Positions 27,980 through 37,355 of a stretch of 64,000 nucleotides of DNA are shown here, in pieces. Positions within the stretch are counted from its first letter, which is position 1. The number at the start of each line of letters is the position of its first letter. Under the pieces are notes generated by a model. That model was not told the DNA's origin. It did no database searches and saw only the letters and a program-made list of their open reading frames with translations. The translations under genes and the position numbers were made by a program. The stretch is from contig JAKAHA010000001.1 of the NCBI GenBank assembly GCA_021825445.1, forward strand, positions 51,471 to 115,470. Direction: 5' to 3'. This stretch comes from a bacterium. Lineage in GTDB: Bacteria > Patescibacteriota > Microgenomatia > UBA1406 > GWC2-37-13.

Positions 27980-29824
27980 ATGGAAATTAGAAATGTCGTT
28001 ATTATTGCCCACGTCGATCATGGTAAAACTACTTTAGTTGACGCCATTTTAAAACAAACTCATACTTTTCGAGACAACCAAAAAGAAATGGGTGAGACCT
28101 TAATCATGGACTCAAATGATTTGGAACGAGAAAAGGGGATTACAATACTTGCCAAAAATACAGCCGTTTTTTATAAAAATACCAAGATTAATATCGTCGA
28201 TACTCCCGGACATGCTGATTTTGGTGGAGAAGTCGAACGAGTCATTAATATGGCGTCAGGTGCTATTCTTTTGGTTGACGCTGCCGAAGGTCCACTTCCT
28301 CAAACAAAGTTTGTTCTAAAAAAGGCTATAGAAGCAAAATTAAAATTAATTTTAGTCATCAATAAAATTGATAAAAAAGACGCCAGACCTAAAGAAATTT
28401 TGGCTCAAGTTGAAGATTTGATTTTGGAGTTGGCTCCTGACGAATCATTTCTTCATTTTAAGACCCTTTATGCGGTTGGTCGTGACGGAAAGGCGTTTTA
28501 TGAATTGCCAGAAAAATATGATCCAACAAGTAAAAATAATCTTATTCCTTTGTTTGATACCATAATTTCCGAGATTGAAAATAATGCGACCGATGAAGAT
28601 AAGCCTTTTCAAATGTTAATCTCAACACTTGACTATGATAATTATGTTGGGCGACTTTGTATTGGAGAAGTAAATCAAGGTATTTTAAAAAAAGACCAAC
28701 CGATAGTTTTAGTACAGGATAATAAAATAATTGGACAATATAGGGCTCAAAAACTTTATACTTTTGAGGGTTTAGAAAAAAAAGAAGTTGATAAAGTAAC
28801 CAGTGGAGATATAGTTGCAATTGCAGGGATTCCTCAACTTAATATTGGTCAAACAATTTGTGACCCAAGTAATCCCGTAAGTCTTCCATCAATTAAAGTT
28901 GAAGATCCCACAATTAAAATCACAATCGGACCAAACACTAGTCCGTTTTCAGGTCGTGAAGGAAAATATTGTACTTCCCGACAAATTAAAGAAAGATTAG
29001 ATAAAGAAAAACAAACAAATTTAGGTTTAAAAATAGAACCGGATCCAGAAGGAGTTAACTACGTAGTTTATGGTCGAGGTGAATTACATTTGGCGATTTT
29101 AATTGAAACAATGAGAAGGGAAGGATTTGAACTTCAAGTTTCCAAACCCCAAGTTATCTATAAAAAGATTGATGGGGTGATAAGTGAACCATATGAGGAA
29201 GTGACGATTGATGTCGATCGCGAATATATGGGTTTGGTGACTGAGGAGTTTGGTAAACGAAAAGGTGAGATGCTTGATATGGTGACAACTGGAAATAACA
29301 CAAGACTTATTTATAAAATTTCCGATTACAATCTCTTGGGAGTAAGAAGTATATTATTGACAAAGACTCGTGGAACAGCAGTTTTAAGCACTTATTTTCT
29401 TGGATACTTTCCGAAGGGATCAAAGATGGAATCAGTGAGAAATGGAGCGTTAATTGCGACTAAGCCTGGAGAAACTGTTACCTATGGACTGGTTAAAAGT
29501 CAAAAAAGAGGCACCCTTTTTATAGGGACAGGAGTGCAGGTTTATGAAGGAATGGTCGTTGGCTTGTCGTCCCGCGAAATGGATATTGATGTCAATGTTG
29601 TTAAAGAAAAACAATTGACAAATAACAGGTCAGCTGGAGAAGGAGTTTCTGAGCCATTAATTCCGGCAACTACCTTATCTCTTGAGCAATCTCTTGATTT
29701 CATCAATGACGATGAAATGTTGGAAGTAACTCCATTAAACATCAGAATTAGAAAGACTTATCTTTCACCATCGCAGCGAAGAATCGAAGGACGAAAATCT
29801 GAAAGTATACAAGCAGAAGAATAA
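27980..29824 (+). CDS. typA: Translational GTPase TypA/BipA
   Basis: [42 protein letters not shown], TypA C-terminal region. Confidence 0.97.
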   Translation: MEIRNVVIIAHVDHGKTTLVDAILKQTHTFRDNQKEMGETLIMDSNDLEREKGITILAKNTAVFYKNTKINIVDTPGHADFGGEVERVINMASGAILLVDAAEGPLPQTKFVLKKAIEAKLKLILVINKIDKKDARPKEILAQVEDLILELAPDESFLHFKTLYAVGRDGKAFYELPEKYDPTSKNNLIPLFDTIISEIENNATDEDKPFQMLISTLDYDNYVGRLCIGEVNQGILKKDQPIVLVQDNKIIGQYRAQKLYTFEGLEKKEVDKVTSGDIVAIAGIPQLNIGQTICDPSNPVSLPSIKVEDPTIKITIGPNTSPFSGREGKYCTSRQIKERLDKEKQTNLGLKIEPDPEGVNYVVYGRGELHLAILIETMRREGFELQVSKPQVIYKKIDGVISEPYEEVTIDVDREYMGLVTEEFGKRKGEMLDMVTTGNNTRLIYKISDYNLLGVRSILLTKTRGTAVLSTYFLGYFPKGSKMESVRNGALIATKPGETVTYGLVKSQKRGTLFIGTGVQVYEGMVVGLSSREMDIDVNVVKEKQLTNNRSAGEGVSEPLIPATTLSLEQSLDFINDDEMLEVTPLNIRIRKTYLSPSQRRIEGRKSESIQAEE

Positions 29825-29845
29825 ATAAACTTTCTTAACATAAAA

Positions 29846-29897
29846 AAACACTACCCTTCATAATAAATTTTTGATTTACTATTTCCGGATAGTGTTT
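29846..29897. terminator. Putative bidirectional terminator between typA and RRM gene
   Basis: AAACACTA...TAGTGTTT inverted arms between convergent genes. Confidence 0.4.
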
Positions 29898-29911
29898 AGT
29901 TTGTTTGTGAA

Positions 29912-30238
29912 TTAATAGCTTCTTCGATCATCTCGAAATCCGCCACCTCCACCTCTATTAAAACCGCCTCCACCTGGTCGCCTCTCTTCTCGAGGTCGAG
30001 CCACGTTAACGACGATTTTTCTACCTTCAACTTCTTTTTCATGCATTTGTTGAGTAGCTGCAACAGCTGCCTCTTCAGTTGCGAATGTTACGAAACCAAA
30101 ACCTTTTGATCGTCCAGACATTCTATCTGTGATGATGACGGCTTCAGTTACTTCTCCAAATTGAGAGAATAATTCTTTTAAAGAATCGTTAGTCATTGTC
30201 CAAGGAAGATTACCTACGTACAATTTTTTAGTATCCAT
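29912..30238 (-). CDS. RRM-domain RNA-binding protein with Gly-rich tail
   Basis: KLYVGNLPW (RNP2), KGFGFVTF (RNP1), GGGGFNRGGGGGFRDDRRSY tail. Confidence 0.95.
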   Translation of the reverse strand: MDTKKLYVGNLPWTMTNDSLKELFSQFGEVTEAVIITDRMSGRSKGFGFVTFATEEAAVAATQQMHEKEVEGRKIVVNVARPREERRPGGGGFNRGGGGGFRDDRRSY

Positions 30239-30348
30239 TTATGTTTTTCACCTCCTTTTGATTATATGAATGTTATCCAGAAGTTTACAAACTGAATTGT
30301 TTTCCAAGTGCAGTTTTTCTACCATACTGAATTAACTTCAATAAGTAT

Positions 30349-30377
30349 ATCATAAAGAACCAGTTTTCGACTGTCAA
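30349..30377 (-). promoter_or_regulatory. Promoter of RRM gene
   Basis: Minus strand TTGACA-17 bp-TATGAT, about 110 nt upstream of ATG. Confidence 0.65.
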
Positions 30378-30727
30378 ATGGATTTTTTCCTCTTTTTAAA
30401 GAAGTAAATTATTTTTTTAAATATAAAATATAAAACTGTTAAGTAGAGGATAGTAATAGTAATATCGAATAAAAAAGTAGTAAATAAGCTAGTGTTGGAA
30501 TTTAATAAATTAAAGATTCCTGAAATAATTATGATTGGAAGCATAAATACATAATATATAAATATAAACGTATAGAATACTAAGTAATTTCTTGAAAAAT
30601 TATCAACAAAAAATGTATCACCAAATAACCCATAAAATGAAGCTTTTATAAAAAATAATATTAAAAATATTATTAACAATATAATTAAACCTTTATTTAA
30701 AATGCCCTTCTTTTTTAATTTTTTCAT
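30374..30727 (-). CDS. Hypothetical membrane protein
   Basis: Multiple hydrophobic segments. Confidence 0.55.
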   Translation of the reverse strand: MKKLKKKGILNKGLIILLIIFLILFFIKASFYGLFGDTFFVDNFSRNYLVFYTFIFIYYVFMLPIIIISGIFNLLNSNTSLFTTFLFDITITILYLTVLYFIFKKIIYFFKKRKKSI

Positions 30728-30740
30728 TAAATAAATTAAA

Positions 30741-30774
30741 TTACTATCTTGGTACGATCGTGACGAGATAGTAA
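30741..30774. promoter_or_regulatory. ACGATCGT-core palindrome (operator-like)
   Basis: TTACTATCT-TGGTACGATCGTGACG-AGATAGTAA. Confidence 0.8.
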
Positions 30775-30810
30775 TAAAGAAAAAAATATCAAATGGATTT
30801 TGTATTTTTT

Positions 30811-30864
30811 GTAGTGGAATGATTCATCATTCCATAATAATTCATTAAATTGATTATTTTTTTT
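30811..30864 (+). repeat. GTAGTGG element, right-truncated copy
   Basis: GTAGTGGAATGATTCATCATTCCATAATAATTCATTAAATTGATTATTTT, matches left part of 24524 element. Confidence 0.75.
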
Positions 30865-31129
30865 ACTTGTAAAAATATCTCTCCCAGATTTTTTTGAAAA
30901 AAGACAGACTAAGAGTTGAAAGAAGAAATCCAATTGAGGGAACGATAGCATTTAACCAAGGTTTATCGATATTAATTACTCGCAAATAAAATCCAATTGC
31001 AAGATAAGTAAATATTATTAATAGAAATTTTCTAGTCCAACTTGTTTCCCAAGACTTATCAATTTCAACATTTTTATTTCTGTTTTTTATTGCCAAAATT
31101 TCTTTTTCTAAATCACGAATAGAAGTCAT
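30863..31129 (-). CDS. Hypothetical small membrane protein
   Basis: 88 aa, two hydrophobic segments. Confidence 0.55.
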   Translation of the reverse strand: MTSIRDLEKEILAIKNRNKNVEIDKSWETSWTRKFLLIIFTYLAIGFYLRVINIDKPWLNAIVPSIGFLLSTLSLSFFKKIWERYFYK

Positions 31130-31154
31130 ATTTAATCATTATACAAAATAAAAA

Positions 31155-31184
31155 TTATCTTATTAACGATCGTTTATAAGATAA
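31155..31184. promoter_or_regulatory. ACGATCGT-core palindrome upstream of two-component genes
   Basis: TTATCTTATTAACGATCGTTTATAAGATAA, one mismatched pair in 30 bp. Confidence 0.85.
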
Positions 31185-31225
31185 ATATTCAGCTAACTTT
31201 CAGTGAAAGATTTATAATTATCAAC

Positions 31226-31894
31226 ATGCGAATACTTGTGGTTGAAGACGAACATAGGATTGCAAACTCCATAAAAAAAGGTTTAGAACAAGAAAGGTAT
31301 GCAGTTGATGTTGCCTATACTGGATCGGACGGCTATGATCTTGCCTCAACTGAAGATTACGATTTGATACTTCTTGACATAATGCTTCCGGAAATGAACG
31401 GGATAGAGATCTGCAAAAACTTAAGAAAAAATAAAATAAATATTCCTATTCTATTATTAACCGCCAAAGGTCAAACGGAAGATAAGGTAAAAGGGTTGGA
31501 CGCAGGAGCCGATGATTATATGACAAAACCATTTTCGTTTGATGAATTACTTGCGAGAATAAGGGCTCTAACAAGAAGAAAAGGAACAGTCGTAAATACG
31601 ATTCTATCAGTTTCAGATTTGAGTTTAGATAAAAAACAATATTTAGTAAAAAGAGGAAATAAAGAAATCAAGCTTTCAAGTAAGGAATTTTCGTTACTTG
31701 AATATTTGATTACCAATAAAAATACCATTGTTACTAAAGATCAAATCATTGCTCATATCTGGGATTACGATGCTGATATTCTTCCAAATACTATTGAGGT
31801 ATATATAAAAAATTTAAGAAATAAAATAGATAAACCGTTTAAAAAACCGTTAATTAATACTGTGAGAGGGTTTGGGTATCGGATAGGTGGATAG
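31226..31894 (+). CDS. OmpR-family response regulator
   Basis: Receiver (LLDIMLPEMNG, LTAK, KPFSFDELLARI) + winged helix. Confidence 0.96.
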   Translation: MRILVVEDEHRIANSIKKGLEQERYAVDVAYTGSDGYDLASTEDYDLILLDIMLPEMNGIEICKNLRKNKINIPILLLTAKGQTEDKVKGLDAGADDYMTKPFSFDELLARIRALTRRKGTVVNTILSVSDLSLDKKQYLVKRGNKEIKLSSKEFSLLEYLITNKNTIVTKDQIIAHIWDYDADILPNTIEVYIKNLRNKIDKPFKKPLINTVRGFGYRIGG

Positions 31895-31907
31895 GTAATT
31901 AAAATAT

Positions 31908-32876
31908 ATGTTCAATTCCGCCCGCATAAAATTAACCGCTTGGTATTTAACAATAATAATGTTTATAAGTATTTCATTTAGTTTTGTTATTTATCGAGGC
32001 TTGATGTTTGAAGTTCGTCGATTTTCAAGAGTGCAAAGAATAAGAATGGAAAATGTAAGCGAAGAAATGTTTGACGAAATAAAATACAGGATAGTAATCG
32101 AATTGGGAATTATTAATATTTTTATTTTCATAACATCAGGTGCTTTGGGATATTTTTTAGCAGGAAAAACTTTACGTCCAATCCAAGAGATGGTTGAAGA
32201 ACAAAACCGTTTTATTTCTGACGCCTCACATGAATTTAGGACTCCGCTTACTGCTTTAAAAAGTTCGCTTGAAGTCAATCTTCGTGACGAAAACTTATCG
32301 ATAGAAGGTGCAAAAAAAATTATGAATGAAAGTATTGACGACGTTAATGATTTGCAAAGACTTTCTGATTCATTATTAGATTTAGCACAGCACCAGAAAA
32401 AAAATACCAGCCTAGATTTTGAAGTTATTTCCTTAGGTTTTTGTATCAACGAAGCAGTAAAAAAAGTAATTCCTTTAGCTAAACAAAAACAAATAATATT
32501 TAAAAAAGATTTAGAGGAAGTTCACATTAATGGTTTAAAAGACGACTTAATAAATTTATTCGTCATAATTTTGGACAACGCAATTAAATATGGAAATAAA
32601 AAAATGGTAATAAATATTATTGCAAAAAAAATAAAAAATAAAATAAAGGTAGAAATAAAAGATCGGGGGATAGGAGTTGAAAAAAAAGATTTAACTAATA
32701 TTTTTGAAAGATTTTATAGGGTTGATCAGTCTAGGTCGAAAGAAAAAATCGCAGGATACGGTTTGGGTTTATCAATTGCCAAAAAAATAGTATTAAATCA
32801 TCGAGGGAAAATAAAAGTCGAAAGTACAATAAATAAAGGATCAAAATTTATTATTACTTTTCCAAGTACAGCTTAA
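31908..32876 (+). CDS. Sensor histidine kinase
   Basis: ISDASHEFRTPLTALKSSLEV H-box, N/G boxes, two TM segments. Confidence 0.95.
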   Translation: MFNSARIKLTAWYLTIIMFISISFSFVIYRGLMFEVRRFSRVQRIRMENVSEEMFDEIKYRIVIELGIINIFIFITSGALGYFLAGKTLRPIQEMVEEQNRFISDASHEFRTPLTALKSSLEVNLRDENLSIEGAKKIMNESIDDVNDLQRLSDSLLDLAQHQKKNTSLDFEVISLGFCINEAVKKVIPLAKQKQIIFKKDLEEVHINGLKDDLINLFVIILDNAIKYGNKKMVINIIAKKIKNKIKVEIKDRGIGVEKKDLTNIFERFYRVDQSRSKEKIAGYGLGLSIAKKIVLNHRGKIKVESTINKGSKFIITFPSTA

Positions 32877-32994
32877 ATTCAGGATAAATATTTAATATGA
32901 AAGCTTGATATCATATTTTTTCGAACGCCACACCCCGAAGGGGACCCCTGGCGATTTTCTCAAAAATAAATATTTTCGCTTTTAAAAATATTAT

Positions 32995-34281
32995 ATGAAT
33001 AAAGTCAAAAACTGGTTTTTAAAATTATCTTTAATTAAAAAAATAATATTTATTCTGGTGATTTTGGTTGTTGGATATTTTGCAATTTCAAAATTATTTT
33101 TAAATAGAAGTAATAAGATCACTTATCAAACTGAAAAAATTGTTAAAGGTAATTTGATTGTTACTGTGACTGGTTCGGGGACAGTTGCCTCAACTAACAG
33201 CAGTAATATCACGACAAGTGCTACTGGAGTTGTTAAAAATATTTATATCAAGGACGGTGACGTTGTCAAAACAGGTGATAAAATTGCTGAGCTTGAACTT
33301 GATCTTGAAGGTCAACAAAAATCTTCACAAGCTTGGGGCTCATATCAATCGGCAAAAAATTCTCTACAAACTGCCAAAGACAATCTTTATTCTGTCCAAT
33401 CAGATTTATTTACCAAATGGCAAAGTCATTTTGATCTCGCAACGAGTAGCACGTATGAAAATAGTGACAAGACACCAAATATTCCCGAACGTCAATCACA
33501 AACGGAATATAGAATTTCAGAAGACAATTGGTTACTATCTGAGGCAAAATATAAAGCCCAGCAAAAAGTTATTGAACAAGCACAGTCGTCTCTTAATACC
33601 GCTTGGTTTGCTTATCAACAGGCTTCACCAATTATTTATGCTCCAATTTCAGGAACTGTCTCAGGGCTTTCTTTGCAAATTGGGACAGTAATTAATTCCC
33701 AGTCCATAAATAATACTTCGGCAACGACGAATAAAATAGCCAATATTAAGACTGATGCTTTGCCAACTTTATCGATTAATTTAACTGAAATTGATGTTCC
33801 AAAAATAAAAATTGGAGACAAAGCAACAATCACTTTCGATGCCTTTGTCGACAAAACCTTTACCGGAAAAGTAATTTCCATCGATACAGTTGGATCAGTA
33901 ACATCAGGTGTCACAAACTATCCGACAGTAATTTTACTTGATACAAAATCAAACGCAATTTTACCTAATATGGGGGTTTCAGCAAATATTATCACGAATA
34001 CTAAAGATGATATTTTACTTGTATCATCGTCTGCAATAAAAACAGATAGTAATGGAGTAAATTATGTTCAAGTTATGAAAAATGGAAACCCTATTAATCA
34101 AAATGTAGAAATTGGATTATCTTCAGATAGTCAGACAGAAATAATCTCAGGATTAAGAGAAGGAGATATAGTAGTTATTTCGACAACTCAAGCGACTAGT
34201 ACTACTCAACAAACTCAGTCAGTTTTCGGAGGTATTGGAGGTCGTACCGGAGGAGGCAATGTTCGAATTCAGGGAAGATAA
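32995..34281 (+). CDS. Efflux periplasmic adaptor (MacA/HlyD-like)
   Basis: N-terminal TM, VTVTGSGTVASTNSSNITTSATGVVKNIYIKDGDVVKTGDKIAEL lipoyl-like domain. Confidence 0.88.
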   Translation: MNKVKNWFLKLSLIKKIIFILVILVVGYFAISKLFLNRSNKITYQTEKIVKGNLIVTVTGSGTVASTNSSNITTSATGVVKNIYIKDGDVVKTGDKIAELELDLEGQQKSSQAWGSYQSAKNSLQTAKDNLYSVQSDLFTKWQSHFDLATSSTYENSDKTPNIPERQSQTEYRISEDNWLLSEAKYKAQQKVIEQAQSSLNTAWFAYQQASPIIYAPISGTVSGLSLQIGTVINSQSINNTSATTNKIANIKTDALPTLSINLTEIDVPKIKIGDKATITFDAFVDKTFTGKVISIDTVGSVTSGVTNYPTVILLDTKSNAILPNMGVSANIITNTKDDILLVSSSAIKTDSNGVNYVQVMKNGNPINQNVEIGLSSDSQTEIISGLREGDIVVISTTQATSTTQQTQSVFGGIGGRTGGGNVRIQGR

Positions 34282-34282
34282 T

Positions 34283-34957
34283 ATGATAAAAGTATTAAAA
34301 CAAACAAAAATTTATAGTGTTGGAGAAGTTCAAACAATTGCACTAGATAATATTTCTTTTGAAATTAAAAAAGGGGAATATGTGGCGATTATGGGACCAT
34401 CGGGATCCGGAAAATCAACCCTGATGCATATATTGGGAATATTAGATATGCCTACCCGTGGAGAATATTTTTTAGACGGACAAAGAGTTAGCCAACTAAC
34501 TGAGGATGAATCGGCAGACATTCGAAATAAAAAAATTGGTTTTATTTTTCAAGCATTTAATTTACTTCCTCGAACGACCGCGATACAAAACGTAATGTTA
34601 CCGATGCGTTATGCAAATGTTCCAATAGCTAAAAGATTTGAAAAAGCAAAAAAATTTTTAGAAATAGTTGGACTCGAAAATCGCCTTGATCATAATTCAA
34701 ATCAGTTGTCTGGTGGACAACAACAGAGAGTCGCAATTGCCCGTGGTCTGGCGATGGATCCGGCAATACTACTTGCAGATGAGCCAACCGGAAATATTGC
34801 CAGTGCACAAGCTGAGGAAGTGATGAATATATTTACAAAATTAAATAAAGAAGGACACACAATAATAATGATTACTCACGAACCAGACATTGCTTCTCAC
34901 GCCAAAAGGATAATACATATTAGAGATGGAAGAATTGAGAAAGACGAAAAATTATGA
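34283..34957 (+). CDS. ABC transporter ATP-binding protein (MacB/LolD-like)
   Basis: GPSGSGKST, LSGGQQQRVAIARGLA, LLADEPTG; ATG at 34283 preferred over ORF-track start 34235. Confidence 0.95.
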   Translation: MIKVLKQTKIYSVGEVQTIALDNISFEIKKGEYVAIMGPSGSGKSTLMHILGILDMPTRGEYFLDGQRVSQLTEDESADIRNKKIGFIFQAFNLLPRTTAIQNVMLPMRYANVPIAKRFEKAKKFLEIVGLENRLDHNSNQLSGGQQQRVAIARGLAMDPAILLADEPTGNIASAQAEEVMNIFTKLNKEGHTIIMITHEPDIASHAKRIIHIRDGRIEKDEKL

Positions 34958-36177
34958 ATGATTTAATTGAAACCATTATCGAAAGTTTTCAAACCCTAAC
35001 TTTAAATAAAATGAGAACAGGACTCGCAATCCTTGGAATAGTTATTGGTATTGGCAGCGTCATCACCCTTATTTCACTTGGTCAAGGAAGCACTCAAACA
35101 ATTGAAAATCAAATTCAATCTCTTGGAAGTAATTTGCTTACAGTCAGCCCCTCTCGTCAAAATGATCGAGGGATAGCAGGTCAATCGGGAGGGGGAAATA
35201 GCCTCACAATCACAGACGCAAAAGCAATTGAAAGCAAATTACCAAAAACTTTAATAAATAAAGTTTCTCCAGAATTTTCTAGTCGTAGCCAAGTAGTTGC
35301 TGGTCGAAACAATACAAATGTTTCGGTAATTGGAGTTTATCCGACTTACGGGGAAATCAGAAAGATCACGATGGATAAGGGAGTTTTTATTAGTAGTCAC
35401 GATGTTTTATCAATGACAAAAGTTGCCGTTATTGGTCCTACAACAGCAACAGATTTATTTGGAGAAATAAACCCAATTGGAAAAACAATTAAAGTTGGTA
35501 GTCAAACGCTAAAAGTAATTGGAGTAACTACATCAAAAGGAGGGACAGGTTTTAATAATCCAGACGACATGGTTTATGTTCCATTATCAACAGCCCAAAA
35601 GCAAATATTTGGGAGAGATAATTTATCAAGTATCGCGGTTGAAGCCACATCAAAAGAGGTAATGATTCAAGCACAAGATGCAATTGGATATCTACTGCTT
35701 AAAGAACATAAATTAAATATACCGACTGACGCAGATTTTACAATCATGTCACAAAACGATTTATTAAATACAGTTTCTCAGGTGACTGGAACTTTAACAA
35801 CACTTCTTGGAGGAATTGCGGCAATTTCACTTTTGGTTGGAGGAATTGGAATTATGAATATAATGCTCGTGACGGTTACTGAAAGAACTCGTGAAATTGG
35901 ACTTCGAAAAGCACTAGGTGCCAAAAAGAAAACTATTATTGCTCAATTTTTGATTGAATCAATTTTATTGACTTTTACAGGAGGAGTTTTTGGAATGGTT
36001 TTTGGAATTTTGGCATCTTTGATAATTTCAAAGATCATGAATATTGCATCAGTTATTTCAATTTCATCAATATTACTTGCAATTGGAGTTTCAAGTTTAA
36101 TTGGGATAGTTTTTGGATTATATCCAGCCCGCAAAGCCGCAAATTTACAACCGATTGAAGCATTAAGGTATGAATAA
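34954..36177 (+). CDS. ABC transporter permease (MacB/FtsX-like)
   Basis: MacB periplasmic core + FtsX TM domain (MNIMLVTVTERTREIGLRKALGAKK). Confidence 0.94.
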   Translation: MNDLIETIIESFQTLTLNKMRTGLAILGIVIGIGSVITLISLGQGSTQTIENQIQSLGSNLLTVSPSRQNDRGIAGQSGGGNSLTITDAKAIESKLPKTLINKVSPEFSSRSQVVAGRNNTNVSVIGVYPTYGEIRKITMDKGVFISSHDVLSMTKVAVIGPTTATDLFGEINPIGKTIKVGSQTLKVIGVTTSKGGTGFNNPDDMVYVPLSTAQKQIFGRDNLSSIAVEATSKEVMIQAQDAIGYLLLKEHKLNIPTDADFTIMSQNDLLNTVSQVTGTLTTLLGGIAAISLLVGGIGIMNIMLVTVTERTREIGLRKALGAKKKTIIAQFLIESILLTFTGGVFGMVFGILASLIISKIMNIASVISISSILLAIGVSSLIGIVFGLYPARKAANLQPIEALRYE

Positions 36178-36190
36178 ATTTAATACTATC

Positions 36191-36311
36191 AATACTACAA
36201 ATAAACAAATACTATCAATAAATGAAAAACAAAATAATCAAATGATTTAATTATTTGTTTATTTGATTATTTATTTGTCGGATTTGTCGGATTTATAGTA
36301 TTTGTAGTATT
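36191..36311. repeat. AT-rich inverted repeat
   Basis: AATACTACAAATA (36191-36203) / TATTTGTAGTATT (36299-36311), perfect 13-bp arms. Confidence 0.75.
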
Positions 36312-36341
36312 AATTTCAAAGAAAAGGAGGTGAATACCTAT

Positions 36342-36749
36342 ATGAAGAATAATTACTTAATGACAACAGTATTAGTTATTGTTTTTGCCGGAATTGGATT
36401 TTATGGTGGAATTAAATATCAACAAAGCCAAAAAATTAATTTTTCGTCCTTGAGAAATGGAAGAACGGGAACAGGAGCGCCGCGAGGAGGATTTCGACCA
36501 GTGGCTGGAGAAATAATTTCTGCCGATGATAAATCAATCACGGTTAAAATGCAAGATGACAGCAGTAAGATTATTTTATTAAATGCAAAAACCATTATTA
36601 ACAAAGCCCAAACAGTCGATAAAACAGAATTAAAAGTAGGGGAAAGAGTCTCAGTTTTTGGAAGCGAAAATACTGATGGGTCAGTCACCGCTCAAAACGT
36701 CCAGTTAAATCCGGTCGAAAGGATGGGTGGGGTACGACCATCAAAATAA
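36342..36749 (+). CDS. DUF5666-like secreted/anchored protein
   Basis: Signal/TM segment then GEIISADDKSITVKMQDDSSKIILLNAKT...LKVGERVSVFG; SD AAGGAGGTG favours ATG 36342. Confidence 0.7.
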   Translation: MKNNYLMTTVLVIVFAGIGFYGGIKYQQSQKINFSSLRNGRTGTGAPRGGFRPVAGEIISADDKSITVKMQDDSSKIILLNAKTIINKAQTVDKTELKVGERVSVFGSENTDGSVTAQNVQLNPVERMGGVRPSK

Positions 36750-36808
36750 TTATTTATTGATATGGTATATCATTAAAAAAATGCTTTCTTAACAATCTAA
36801 TATTGTGG

Positions 36809-36833
36809 TTTTGTAGGTTATAAACGATTGACA
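36809..36833 (+). promoter_or_regulatory. Conserved 25-bp box TTTTGTAGGTTATAAACGATTGACA (copy 2 of 3)
   Basis: Includes -35 TTGACA; -10 TAATAC at 36851-36856 with 17-bp spacer. Confidence 0.8.
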
Positions 36834-36836
36834 TGA

Positions 36837-36866
36837 ATACTTCATTATATTAATACAATGAAGTAT
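36837..36866. promoter_or_regulatory. Inverted repeat ATACTTCATT-N10-AATGAAGTAT overlapping promoter and start codon
   Basis: Perfect 10-bp arms. Confidence 0.8.
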
Positions 36867-37302
36867 GGTAAGAAATTCACGCTTTGTTCTTTCTGACGAT
36901 CTTTTGAAAAAATTATTTGATTTATTTTTTGAAATAGTGGGAAATATTACATCAAAAGATGAATTTAAAAAAATATTTACAGATCTTTTAACTCCAGCAG
37001 AAAGAATAATGTTGGCCAAAAGAGTAGCGATCGTTTATTTATTATTAAAAAAAGTCGAATATTATAATATCTGCCAACGTATAAAAGTTTCACAAGCGAC
37101 AGTAGCGAGATATTCTCTTCTTATGGAAAAAAGTGAAGGAATTGTTCCTGCTTTTAAACAAATTGTTCAAAATGATAAAGTAAAAATTTTCCTTGAAGAA
37201 ACGTTTAATAATATCTTTGCTCCTGGTAAGATTGGAGTTAATTGGAAAATCGCCTGGGAGAATAAAAACAACCTTGAAAAAAAGAAAACTTTTGGAATAT
37301 AA
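36865..37302 (+). CDS. TrpR/YerC-family transcriptional regulator
   Basis: LLTPAERIMLAKRVAIVYLLLKKVEYYNICQRIKVSQATVARYSLLM. Confidence 0.85.
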   Translation: MVRNSRFVLSDDLLKKLFDLFFEIVGNITSKDEFKKIFTDLLTPAERIMLAKRVAIVYLLLKKVEYYNICQRIKVSQATVARYSLLMEKSEGIVPAFKQIVQNDKVKIFLEETFNNIFAPGKIGVNWKIAWENKNNLEKKKTFGI

Positions 37303-37305
37303 CCC

Positions 37306-37331
37306 ACTTCATTATAATATTATAATGAAGT
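37306..37331. promoter_or_regulatory. Perfect 26-bp palindrome ACTTCATTATAATATTATAATGAAGT
   Basis: Shares ACTTCATT/AATGAAGT arms with 36837-36866. Confidence 0.8.
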
Positions 37332-37355
37332 ATTTGAGGCTAAAAAATATTTAAT

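Noticed and set aside
31991-32449. 152-aa ORF on - strand
   Set aside because: Antisense to a clear histidine kinase.
33185-33691. 168-aa ORF on + strand
   Set aside because: Out-of-frame inside the MacA-like gene.
37021-37040. GCGATCGTTT inside the TrpR-like gene as another palindrome copy
   Set aside because: Core only partly matches and lacks TATCT/AGATA arms; within coding sequence.
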